This document shows positions 53,857 to 64,000 of a stretch of 64,000 nt of DNA, piece after piece. The position numbers were made by a program, and so were the translations under genes. The notes beneath the pieces are model-generated. The model was given only the letters and a program-made list of their open reading frames with translations, made no database searches and was not told the origin of the DNA. Within the stretch, counting starts at the first letter, position 1; each line of letters begins with the position of its first letter. This DNA comes from Agarophyton chilense (taxonomy: Eukaryota; Rhodophyta; Florideophyceae; Gracilariales; Gracilariaceae): assembly GCA_030374765.1 (NCBI GenBank), contig JARGXX010000109.1:496001-560000 (forward strand), given 5' to 3'.

Positions 53857-54137
53857 CGATGCGTTTCGAAAACAAATCTTTTCCTAAAACCGGGCTAACA
53901 ATGACGTTTTCTGTACTGTAGTGCCCACTTCTCACCGAATAAACCCTTTCCAACGCAAGAGCCTTGTTTCTTGAATGTATCCTTTATACGATATAGAGCT
54001 TCATTATGACTTGTGTACCGCCTCTATCTCGCCGAAAACATATGAAAATTATTAGACTGGACCGAAAAGGCATGATCTCAACTATAATAGCGCGAAAACT
54101 AATAAGAAGCCCAAAAACAAACAATTAATAAAAAATC
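53857..54137 (+). mobile_element. Truncated sister copy of the Tc1-like element
   Basis: Left end only. The outer repeat starts CGATGCGTTTCG after a TA (53855-53856) and the inner repeat CTTGTTTCTTGAATGTATCC lies 103 bp inward. ATG 54006 is 40 bp after the inner core, the same spacing as in the intact copy. The first 40 codons (MTCVPPLSRRKHMKIIRLD, then STIIARKLIRSPK) match the intact transposase (RKLKRSPK). The sequence breaks at about 54137 into a Gypsy gag fragment. Confidence 0.88.
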
Positions 54138-55272
54138 ACAGCGCGGAATTGCTGAAGAGAAAATCCAATTAGAAAACGTGGAAGAGCCACTAATGATTGA
54201 GCTTCAATTATTCCTAAAGTGTTGGCTTCGTTAAGAAATGACCTCAGAAACACGAGCATGTGAATGGAATCCTTTCTGTAAAACGTAAGACCATCGAGTG
54301 AAATATTCAATCGTTTGATATGATACTTCATTTTCGCCGTTTTTCGACCAGATCGCTTGCTCTTTCAGACTTTCAACCGATACATGCTGCAGTTCATAAT
54401 TTTCCGGTGAAGCGGATTGATGCATGCCAGCTTCAGGCCTTTGTGCGCTTGTCCCTTTCTGGGACGTGACAGTGGCTGATCACTCTTCTTTCTCCTCGAT
54501 CTACGAGTGTCATCTTCGCTCGAAATATCATCCTCTTATGAGCTGTCTTCTTCGAGGTCGTCCGAGTTACAATAACGCTCCTCCGAACTATCGGATTCTT
54601 CTTCACTGTCACATTTCTTTGTGATCTTTTTTGATTTCGAACGTCTCGAAGAAAACTTTCGCGTCTTTGGCTTATTCTTTCGCGATTGCGCCACGGTAAC
54701 CATCAATGTTGCGTCCTGAACTTCCTGGTACGGCATTGATAACGGTTCATTCAACACAGTTTCTAATCGCTGCAAGCGAGGGTTGAAACGTGAGAGGGCC
54801 ACCTCATCTGTGTCTAGCGATGCCGGTGAAGCCCCAGTGACATATCTTTGCTATTATAGCAAATGATTGAGATATTTTAGGATTCGCCGAATTGTACAGG
54901 CCATCCGATCTGGATCCGATTTTCGCTTCTATAGGGCAACTTGCTCCTTTTCTAATGTTTTCAAAGACTGTCTTAACAAGCTAGCTTGACTTTTCACTTG
55001 CTCTAGACGGAACTTTTGTGTCGCAGATTCTGCACAGAGTTGCTGCAATCCAGCGCGCGAGGCTGTCTCTCCCGTGATACCACGTACAGATGGAGTAGCA
55101 TTCCACTGAGCGACCGTCTCCGGTACCTCCGAAGGTGGGCCAGCGCCTTCTCTGTCGATCTCGACTTGCTTCTCACCTGACGGTCTAGGCTGTTTACAGC
55201 CTCTGTAGAGGTGACTAAGCGGGGGGCCGCTGACTCTGACTTATCCTTTCTTGAGCGGCTTTTTGTTGGCAT
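54137..55272 (-). pseudogene. Gypsy gag fragment E, related to element C
   Basis: From ATG 55272 a basic N-terminus, later an acidic Ser/Glu run (CDSEEESDSSEE, 54600) and a block HIKRLNISLDGLTF that matches HIKRLKIGLNDLTF of the C Gag. Then LRSFLNEANTLG (C: LTRFVAEADTLE) and FLIGFSLQQFRAV (C: FLKGFALEQYRSV). It ends abruptly at 54137 next to the Tc1 fragment. Several frame changes. Upstream of the ATG (55290-55310) the minus strand has TGGTGGTCGGGATTACC, which could be a primer-binding site different from that of A and C, but no LTR end is obvious. Confidence 0.78.
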
Positions 55273-56729
55273 CGTGAGTCGATATTAACTGGTAATCCCG
55301 ACCACCAAATGCGAACACCTAACACAATTTCAAACAATGACGACAGTAAATATCGCAATCGGTAAACTCAAATTCCATGACGAGAACAAACGATGATTCA
55401 AAACTTTACACAAATAAACTTAGGGTTGACAGATTAACTCAGCGAACGATGAGCTCAGGTTTCGAATTTCTTCTAACAAAACAGATTCTGCGATGACGGT
55501 TCAAGCATCCGCTTCATGATCGAGATATATCGTACAGAAATCCAATGAGAATCAAATGACGTATGAGACACGAAAGTTCCGGTTCAGGCGACCAAGTTTT
55601 ACACACAAGTGTACTTTTTCTAAGTCAAGAAACCAGTTTATGTGTTACTCTCCTAAACACTGTAGCGTACTAGACTGTAGGATGCTCGACAGAGGGATGA
55701 TGTCCACAAAAAACATCGCAAGAAGCTTGCATCGAAATGCAAGCGACTGTTTTTCAAAGAAGGTGTGTAAAGAGGGATGATCATGAATCCCTGAGAAGAG
55801 AAAAGATACGTGTTGACACGACAAAATATTCCAAGTACGGCGGTGTGTAAGACACACAAAATCGGCCCGACAACCCTTGTGTATTCACAAAAAGAATAAC
55901 AGGGCAACAAAAACAACTCACAAAACAACCAATAAAAAAGCGGTAAATAGCGCAAAAGGATAGGATTTCTTCGGAACAAGCGCTATACCTCAAACACGAT
56001 TAGTGTAGAGGCTAAATGTGCTCCTTCGTCGATTGCAACTGTAGGATTTCTAGCGAACACCAAAAGGGTGGAAAGATTGTTGGCTTCTGCCTTCCTTAAT
56101 TGGGTTCAAGCGCCCTTAATTGTGCCAGGAGTCAGAAAGCTGCTGTACTTTTATCTCTACACTTTGGTTTGCCACTAAGTAAGAATTCTAAAAATTGCAA
56201 ATTAATTATTTGATTATTTGGTGGTCACACGCTGCAAATGTACAGTAGTACAGCGCTATTAAGTTAATTTTAATTTTTAATCAATTTCTGAAGTATTCCT
56301 TTCAAAATACCTCGTTACGGAGTGTAGTATGAAGAATAGCGTATGAGTGCCGTATATCGATTAAAAAGAATTTCAATCATTCATTTAGACGTGCATTCTG
56401 AATGCCACACGTTGGGAGTGTGGACAAAAGGCTTATGATGCGACCTGTATTATCTTATAAGCCCAATCTTCGCTGCTATTCCCACCATCAAAAATGCCGT
56501 GCTCACATATGGAAGGAGGTGTAGTAGGTGCAACCTTTCAGAAAGTAGTTTCTTACGACTTGGACATTTTTACCGCTTTCGTGTTCTTATGAATCTTTTC
56601 CTTTTCAGAAAGCATCATGACCCGACGGATTTGTCGTGAATGCGAGATTTACAAGTGTGGACACAGCAGGGCTGCATAGTTTATATCTTTTTTCTGCATT
56701 TTTTCTATTTAGTTAGGAAATATGCTGTA
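55273..56729. other. AT-rich region, possible LTR remains of fragment E, no gene
   Basis: Minus frames 55979-55653 are open with Phe/Leu/Cys-rich content but no motif. I see no repeat partner for this stretch inside the window. Confidence 0.35.
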
Positions 56730-57345
56730 CAAATACACACTATATAGTAGATCGTGGATCTCGCATTACCGCTCAGGAAATCTTTTCAAACCAGGTTCTT
56801 GTGGCTTTAAGTCTTTTCTGCTTTCGCGTGCTAAGACTCTCTTCGGAGGTTCTGCCGTGTTATACATAGTAAAATTATCCACCTTGACTCTTAAAGAGAA
56901 GAAGCACTGCCGTTAGCTTCTAGTATTATTTACGTAACGTATTCTAGAACATTAATAGTTTTTTTCTTATTACTTTCTGTTTTCTCTCGTGCCTAACGTT
57001 ACACTCGTCCGAATGATTCATCATTTTTTCTCCCGGGTGTTGTGGCTGAGTCCTACTCTTTGCAACAATACATTATACTTGTGTCTTCTTCTCAAATCCA
57101 TCTAGTTGATGTGATAGTTGGTTTTAGGCTTACCTTCCGAATTCGTCGTTTAATTTCAGAGACGCTCCATGTTTGTGCTATCTCACATAGAGAAACATTC
57201 CAAACGTGTTCTTGTTGCTTGATCTTCGGAGCTTGTCCCAAGAAGTGGTCTTTTGACTACCTGGTCTTTGTGGTCGCGCAAGATTTGAGCTTGTTCGGAA
57301 AAATCCAAAAACGTACATGATGCTAAAAAATGAAGGCGGAAACGA
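56730..57345 (-). repeat. Unclassified two-copy repeat, copy 2
   Basis: Aligns by eye with 44480-45100, for example CTTTGCAACAATACATTATACTT against CTTGCACCAGTACTATTGTACTT-like sequence, and in the best-kept part AACCAGGTTCTTGTGGCTTT against AACCAGGTTCTTCTGGCTTT. The orientation is the same in both copies. Confidence 0.55.
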
Positions 57346-58202
57346 TTAATTCTTTTCTTTTTCTGTCAACAGACGCTCACTAGTAAGACCAAACTATATT
57401 CCAAAATAATTTGGTTTCTGCTTCTCTCATTTGATATTATTAAGTATAGAAAAAGAAATCATGAAGTATTCCACATCCTGTTCATTCCAAAGACAGCACA
57501 GTCTAGAAAGAATAGCGAACCAATTAAATAAAACTCGGAAGACGCGTTCAACTGCTTTCCAACGGTTTCATTCATACTTTTCGAATAGGGTTTTATTTAT
57601 TGTAGATGGTCTTCTCAATGATCCAACATGGATAGGTAATGGTTTGTTTTGGGGTATAAACCGAAACTGTAGCGGGGGTGTAAAATCTGTCGGTTCTTGG
57701 GAGCGCGCAACGGGCTCGACCTAGGAGGCGGAGATTGAAGATACCTGTATAGTGTTGCAGCACCAGCCACTGAAGGGTGTAATAGAAACGCCGGGCGTGC
57801 TGAGACCATGTTTGTAGCCAGTGATGCACAGTGCACGCAGGTCCGGAAAACCGTATGGACATTAGACCTTCCTTTATGGTCGACTGTAGAAACGGAAAGG
57901 GATAAATGTAGTCTAGTAGGTGCTCAACTTTACAATAATGACCGCGGTGGTCATGCATGGTGGAAATATATCTCACCAGCCACCCGACCTACGGTGGCTC
58001 TCCTCGCCACGTGGCCAGGGGAGGTGCACTTGTGGTCCGCCTCCCTATCTACATAATCATATCTATCTAATGCTAAATAAGCGAAAAGCCAGACTAATTG
58101 CTAACTAAATCACTGTAACGTGTTCCCCCGCTATGAGCATAGCTCTCGGAAGACGCCCATTTTATGCGCTTAGCGAAGTTATGACGTTACCGAGAGATAT
58201 TT
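57346..58202. other. No recognised gene
   Basis: From about 57650 to 58060 the sequence is less AT-rich and has overlapping open frames on both strands without motifs. A stretch bounded by TGTAG (57814) and CTACA (58047) might be a small repeat, but no second copy is present. Confidence 0.3.
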
Positions 58203-59692
58203 TTATTGTGTAAGAAAATGGTTAGCAATGGTCGTATGATTCAGACGTGCCTTTTTCTCGAGTCTCAGCTCCGTCTGGCAAACTAAAAAGACCTTTTTGA
58301 AGTTGTTGTTCATTCTACCAAGGCGATCCAGGACATACTTTGCCCCTGCGAGACCATTTAACTGCTCGTCAATACTGTACTCACTGTCCGCCTCCTCACA
58401 TTCAGTTTCAACTGCGTCTGCATCTCTAACACCAGCAATTAACAGACCTTGATTCTCAATGGAAACCTCTTCCGTAATATTTTCCTCTTCCTCAGGGTTC
58501 AATATATTTTCTATACCCATCGTACTGTGCTGAAAACCATGTTCCGTAACAATTCTGATAAGTTGAGAACGGAGGTCATCTTGGATACTGTTCTGAACAG
58601 TACTGTTTCGAGCATCACCCTCTTTAAAGCAATGATCGAATCAGTTCTTTCTGGTAGAAGCCGGTAGAATATCCCACTCCTCTCAAACCCAATGCATTGC
58701 TGTTAATATGTGGTCGTTGTAAATTGATTTCCGTCCTCAATCGATATTTTCAAACACTCTGAACAATAATAGACGGCGGTATTTTACTTTCAATGAAGCG
58801 ATAATCCCTGCATCAAGTGGCTGTACGCGGGTAGTTCTGTTCGGAGGAAGGAACTTAATGTTCACATTCCGCAGTTCAAAAAGCACTTCAGCACCCCCAT
58901 GCGCTGAGCAGTTATCGAGAAACAACAGAATTTTGCGCCCTAGAGTCCTTCCAATATACACATCCAGTCGCTTCAGCCAAGCGAAGAACAAAACTTGCGT
59001 TTTCCAAGCCTTGCTATTGGAATGGTATTCAAATCCATGCTCGCGACCTGACTTCTTTCCGAATGCGCGGGGCTTCAACGCGCGACGGACAACCATAAGA
59101 GGGTACTTTTCTGTGCCGTCCTCATTACAACAGGCCAGAAATGTGATCCCCATTTTACCCTTCTTGAAGCCTGCCGTCGGTTTGCTTGAAAGCGACCATC
59201 CGGGCGGCTGTCTGTAAAAGAGTCCCAACTCATCCGCATTTCAGACATTGGATGGGCTGTAAGTGGAGATTATTTTTCGTATACACGGAAGGGCAGCAGC
59301 CAAGCCGTTGTTATCTGCAGTTAAAGCTTCCCCGTGTATACGGCGAAGCCGAACGTTGTAGCGCTTTTGGGAACAGTTCATACGACCGTCGGAGAATTTT
59401 AAAGACAGACGTTCATGTGACGGGAGATATAAGTTCGCCTCAGTTTGTAGTCTCTAGGCGTGATTCCGAACAGTTGGGCTATTGAGTTGTACTCCATGAG
59501 CGTTTTTATCACAGAGACAAGTTTACAACGCTGATTAAAGGCGTGGAGCGGCAGGGGCACGATGCTTGTCAAAAGAAATTCACACCATGTTCGGGAATGC
59601 TTCCAGTGAGGCAATGGAGGACAAAATGCGTTAAATTGTTGCTTAGTTTGGAGTTTTTTTAATGTGGAATTGTTGCTTTGCCCAGGCAGCAA
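58203..59692 (-). pseudogene. Tigger/pogo-type (DDE_1) transposase relic
   Basis: The catalytic domain is well preserved at 59240-58737. NADELGLFYRQPPGWSLSSK holds the first Asp, then TFLACCNEDGTEKYPLMVV, KPRAFGKKSGREHGF, LLFLDNCSAHGG (second Asp), and FLPPNRTTRVQPLDAGIIAS (third Asp), a DDD triad typical of pogo/Tigger and CENP-B relatives. The upstream frame (59692-59399) probably covers the DNA-binding part, and the downstream frame (58520-58203) is an acidic C-terminus. Stops and frameshifts separate the three. These elements cut and paste at TA sites. I did not find convincing terminal repeats. Confidence 0.88.
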
Positions 59693-61860
59693 GGGCTCTC
59701 TGTCAGAATTTCTGACCTAGATCGACATGCCTCTTGTGTTTGGCTACGATTTGTTGTCGTTTTCGAATGGTCAGCGCTTGCACCATTTAGGAACCAAGCC
59801 AATGGAAACGGGTCTGGGAATGGCGAAACTAGAAGCAAAGATTAGCAAGTCGGTATAAGTTAGATTCTCGCAGTGGCGATTTGAAATCTCAAAATTAAAA
59901 ATTATGCATGGATGTCAGGGGGTCAACTAGCGAAAATTTTAATGAAAACACAGAATTACTTTAAAAAGCGGTATGCATGTATGCATCATGCATTATGGCG
60001 GCGATTCCAGCTCGAAATTGACGTCTTTTTCCCTGGAGTGAAGAGCTGTACGCGCATACCCGGTTTATGCACATAACGGGACATGACCATAACGGGGGAA
60101 CAATGTAGTACACGGCGCATGCCGGCAACCATCCAGGTCCCACACGTATCATCAAGACCTCCTTGGTGTAGCTCACTATACTGCATGTATATACAAACAA
60201 CCAAATAAGTGAAGCCTTAGAAAGATAGTCCAAAGATGAAATACTGCGCATGACTCAAATGGCCTTTTTTTGTCCTGTGCTAATAAGTCTAAACATCATA
60301 TTCTGGTATGGACGTCTTCAGTAAATCTTAGAACTGAGTACCTCAAACATAAGATATCAATTTCGCAAGTAATCATCACACCTGACTTACATGTGATACA
60401 TTACCTTTCCATGTTTACCTATCAAGCTTTGTGATGCTACAGGGCATAAAGTTCATTCTCATAAAGTTCATTCTCATAAAGTGCAGTCAAGATATTCAAA
60501 ACAATCTGAGAACCCAAATGATCTATATTGTTCTGAAGCTGTAGTTATGTTCTCTGTATCTAAGTCGCAAACCCCATTTTCTCACATCCTTCTACAACAC
60601 CGCACCAAAACAGTTTCAGGATTTCTAAAAAGTACTTTCTTGCAATCAAACGTCCTCCGAAAAGGCATCAGTAGATAGTTCCAGGGTGAACTATTTCATT
60701 TCTGCTGTCATCATCTGGTTCTTTGATGCGCTGAGATGCCTGGCTGCATTTCCATGTTGTTGGAAGTATAAATATTTGGAAAGAGCTTGTTGCAGATAGA
60801 TTCATACGGCAGCCGGGGCATTCGAAAGCGACGTGCAAATGATGCGTCACCGTAGAAATGAGATGCTTCTGTATCACGGCAAAACCAATGACGATCGAAT
60901 CTCTGTGCTGCCTGCAGGACCTCTTTTCATTTGTTGGCTCGCTGTTGCGAAACAGATCCGACATGATCGTTTGCAACGGCCAGATAAACGATAACAGAGC
61001 AGGCGTTTGACACCCCAAAGACAGCGGAAAGAATTATTTCTTCTTCTTCAAAGTATTTGAAAAATGTAGACATGTCGAAGAACTTCAGCAGCGGGAACAT
61101 GAAGCAAAGCTCGCTGAGATCTCTCTGGTCTAAGCCTAAAACCTAAATTCATTGTTTGGTCCAACCAATTAGATATGAACGAGCACGGCTTCTTTTTGGT
61201 CTTTGGAGTGCACCGCTGAGGATTTTCTTAGATCTTGAGAGTGGCGTAATGCGCAGTAGCGTTTTTGTCTGTCAAGTGGTTGAACGGTGGGGTCGTAGCT
61301 GGGTTAGAGAGTGGTCAAGGGATGGAGACCACCGGGCATCATTGGGCTGAACAGCTGCCATCTGGAGGAGATATCGAAGGGGGTGAAGTGGTTGAGGTTG
61401 GGGTATGGGTGCGCCTTGAAGTCACGATTGGATTTCTCAAAGTGTACTTCGCACCGTTTCCGTACTTAAAGCACATGGCCTACTGTATTAATTGTTATAC
61501 GTGGTTACGAATAAGATACTGTTGTAATTTGGTTATTCAGTACTCTACTATGTAACCAATTTCTTGTTGCATTGCATTGGCATGTGCATTGTCATGCACA
61601 AGACAATGCAGAACAATAGCATCTTTGGTTACACAGAGCAGTGGAATCTTTTTGTACTATCTATACAAGAGTTCCTGCTGCTCCGTCGTGGCCGCTCTTT
61701 CTTCTGGAGCCAGCGCCAACCGCTGGACTAAAAAATAGTGCCAAACAATAAATTAAACTTATTTATTTTTTTGTTCTTGTTCAATTGCAATTAGTAAGTT
61801 AAATGTGTAATTAGTTAACTACATCGATTCAAATTGGTAGCATCGCAAATCAATTTTTAG
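59693..61860. other. No recognised gene; small repeats
   Basis: Short frames on both strands. A 15-bp unit ATAAAGTTCATTCTC is repeated in tandem at about 60448-60485, and a GCATTG/CAATGC-rich palindromic stretch lies at 61564-61605. From 61740 the sequence becomes very AT-rich. Confidence 0.4.
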
Positions 61861-62748
61861 TTTAACTTTACACTGTCAAGTATTACAGCTAAATACTTAG
61901 ACAGCGAGAAGAACTATGCTCCAGCTGCTGATGTTAATCTTGATCCAATTTTAGATTTAAAATTGGACAACAAGAATTCCACACGTGGACAGCTGTCAGC
62001 CAATCAAAAGCTGCAAAGTGGAGGGAACCTTCAAGCCAAATCTGTCCAAAGCAGCCCAAAGTCATTAACAAATCAAACGGCTACGGGTGTCACACGTTGG
62101 CAAAATCTTGAGTAGCAGGTCTGTACTGTTTGCCCGACACGTAAGCTCACTGTCGATAAGTTACGTGGCTATGAACCCACAGCTCTGGAAAAGGACTCTT
62201 TCTTGCGTGGAGGTAGAATCCGAAAACCAAGCCGAATGAGGCTACTGAATCCCATCGACTACCCAAAGAAATCACCGAGACCCTTCACTCCATAGGTGGA
62301 CGACCTAGAGGCGTACGCTCCAATATCAACATATCATCTCTACGATACTGGTAATTTTGCCGGTAGCCGCCTCGAGAGGATACTAACGGCCGTCAATCGA
62401 TCAAGGGGTGTTGGTGGTCCAATTGGGCGTTACAGGATCCCCCTCTAGCCAGTCACGTTGCGTTCCAGGGAAATATTTCGCGTTTGTCACCATTGTAAGC
62501 CGCGAATTGTCTTCTAGTTGGATCACAATTGTTCCACCAATCATCTCTATACAGCTGTCACTCAATCAGGCTTTGGTGCCGCCCGACACGCTGCATTGTT
62601 GGACTACGTGGACAAATTGAAGATTCAATGTCCTGTCTGTAATTTGCAGTGTATGGACTCTCTGACTTACGGTCATCATATGATTACAGAGAAGCATGAG
62701 AGTCATACAACGCGTTTTTGGAATACGGTAACGCTGCAAAAATCGTGA
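61861..62748 (+). pseudogene. Zinc-finger-like reading frame interrupted only by TAG codons
   Basis: One frame of about 296 codons to the TGA at 62746, with four internal stops, all TAG (62113, 62293, 62446 and 62515), and no frameshift. Composition is protein-like: NYAPAADVNLDPILDLKLD, a CTVCPTRKLTVDKLRGYEP block, GRIRKPSRMRLLNPIDYPKK, then CHHCKPRIVF and near the end CPVCNLQCMDSLTYGHHM with ITEKHESH, which fits a C2H2/U1-type zinc finger (C-x2-C, then His pairs). I do not recognise the family. TAG could be CAG with C to T. It precedes the Gypsy gag at 62923 and may be unrelated to it. Confidence 0.45.
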
Positions 62749-62922
62749 ATGGTGAGAATATTTCGTGGGTACCCAGAGCTCCTAGGTAAATCGTTGAGAT
62801 AATTGGCCAGGTTATCAATTATATCAAATCCAAATGTCAGTAAATCAGATCAAATCTGCGTAAATTAAATTGCTTTCTGCTTTCAATATCTTCTTAAAGT
62901 TATCATTATTTAAAACTATTTC

Positions 62923-63720
62923 ATAATGACTAGCTCAAATACCGAAACATTTCAACAAAGTCTGCAAGCAATTCAAGAATGAAGGCAACAGAATGCTAGA
63001 TTGCAGCAGCAGATGAATAATGCTAGTCAATCTTTTACTACTCAGAGTCTTAGTACAACATTAAAGATTGGCAGACCAGACAAGTTCTATGGGAAAAGAG
63101 TTCATGATGGAGTAAAGAGCTAAAAAATATTTTTATAAGTATGAGAAACCGTCCAACTGATGAAAAAAATATATGTATATGCAGTAAGTTATATGACTGG
63201 TGATGCACTAGTGGTACGAGCTGATCGCTATACATAATGAGGAACTGGTATCGTATCAAATATTTAAAGATAAACCGTTACAACACTTTGAACCAGTAAA
63301 TGGAGTATCTACTGCTAGAAAGTGTTTAAGTGAGTTAAAGCAATTAGAAAAGTTCAACATTGTACGATCTTATGACTAGGAAGTTACCAAATGGTTACTA
63401 CCAGTCCCTACTATGACAAAATCGGAACACTTATTTCATTGACAGGGGCTGTGATGAAATCATAATGTCAAAAGAAATTGCAGAACGACTTCATCTGCAA
63501 ATAAGTAAGACAGACCTTCGAGCTGAACTGTGGGATGGAACTATTGTTCCTGTAAACATTAGTTCTAGTATATGATCTCTGAAAATTGGCGACGCAAATT
63601 TTTCCATAAAAGAATATGTGGTAGACCTGATCTCTTATGAAATAATCCTAGGCAAGCAATGGCTTTCAGACGTCAATGTGGTATTCTACTACTCTCAGAA
63701 TACCGATGGAATATTTTTTT
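62923..63720 (+). pseudogene. Gag and protease of another Gypsy element (F), truncated by the window end
   Basis: Starts at ATG 62923 (MTSSNTETFQQSLQAIQE, then TGA) with a Gln-rich helix typical of chromovirus/Gypsy Gag. The capsid follows: TLKIGRPDKFYGKR, AVSYMTGDALVVRADRY, ELVSYQIFKDKPLQHFEPVN and LSELKQLEKFNIVRSYD. The protease follows near 63437-63700: FIDRGCDEIIMSKEIAERL (DRG in place of the active-site DTG/DSG) and ISYEIILGKQWLSDVNVVF (the ILG motif). A zinc knuckle is not seen between them. Many stops and frame changes. It is not closely similar to A or C. Confidence 0.8.
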
Positions 63721-64000
63721 GGGTAAGTATGATGATACTCATAAGTCAGTGCAACGGTTAGGATGAAGTTCTGAAGCGACACCCCGCAGATGGCCCGTGA
63801 GGTGATAGGTTACACGTGAGATCTCGGCCTGCCACGGCGCTTCCGCTCCGACCCTTTGTAAGGAAATACCGAACTGGCAACGGTGCATATAGTGGGTAGC
63901 CACGTGGTAGCCAAGCCTACCCTTCGTTGGTGGAAGCTCATTTAAATCTAGTTATCCTGTACTGTAGAGGGTCTAATTGGTTTACCAAGTTTATATCTAG
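63721..64000. other. Right edge, nothing recognised
   Basis: A GC-rich stretch (63780-63930) breaks the AT-rich trend. No RT sequence follows the protease within the window, so element F is either truncated here or interrupted. Confidence 0.35.

Noticed and set aside
57814..58051. Solo LTR bounded by TGTAG and CTACA
   Set aside because: No second copy and no target duplication; such termini are common by chance.
1..64000. CRISPR arrays, rRNA genes, operons or riboswitches
   Set aside because: No regularly spaced repeats, no rRNA-like sequence and no prokaryotic gene organisation seen.

Overview
The window is a eukaryotic nuclear segment dominated by transposable elements, with only fragments of host genes between them. 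There is no bacterial-type gene packing. Coding relics are split by stops and frameshifts, splice-donor-like sites occur, and every large element belongs to a eukaryotic family (Ty3/Gypsy chromoviruses, Tc1/mariner, piggyBac, Tigger/pogo). A fragment of an agarase-like GH16 glycoside hydrolase at 38.9 kb fits a red alga, because this GH16 type is known mainly from red algae and agar-degrading bacteria. That placement is an inference from one fragment and I hold it loosely. The left 44 kb is of mixed to GC-rich composition; the right 20 kb is clearly more AT-rich and more decayed.

Layout. 1-14.7 kb: a heavily decayed Gypsy element (B, plus strand) is split inside its reverse transcriptase by a complete but dead chromovirus (A, 4719-12988, 446-bp LTRs). 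The split reading frame of B can be followed across the insertion. 15.8-17.3 kb: the N-terminal part of DDB1 on the minus strand, with one frameshift and a lost or distant 3' half. 18.4-19.7 kb: an intact Tc1-like transposon with an open 331-aa DD34E transposase and paired inner and outer terminal repeats. 20-23.7 kb: low-complexity reading frames and a C-terminal fragment of NADP-isocitrate dehydrogenase. 23733-34427: chromovirus C (minus strand), with 664-667-bp LTRs about 97% identical by eye, nearly complete gag and pol, and a long ORF of about 606 codons on the opposite strand between the chromodomain and the 3' LTR. 34.4-42.5 kb: host-gene remnants (mitochondrial carrier pseudogene, TMEM230-like membrane protein, GH16 fragment, several unrecognised frames). 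42.5-43.3 kb: a truncated relative of A. 44-64 kb: AT-rich graveyard with a two-copy 600-bp repeat, a Myb/SANT-like relic, a piggyBac relic, a truncated sister of the Tc1 element fused to a Gypsy gag fragment, a Tigger relic, an unusual zinc-finger-like frame broken only by TAG codons, and the gag-protease start of another Gypsy element.

The most interesting signal is the organisation of the chromoviruses. Both C and the older A carry antisense coding sequence in the interval between the integrase/chromodomain and the 3' LTR. They share the same unusual primer-binding site and a similar polypurine tract, and family A LTRs contain an antisense tRNA-like block that survives to different degrees in three copies. 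All identifications are by eye from motif recognition; no database search was run.
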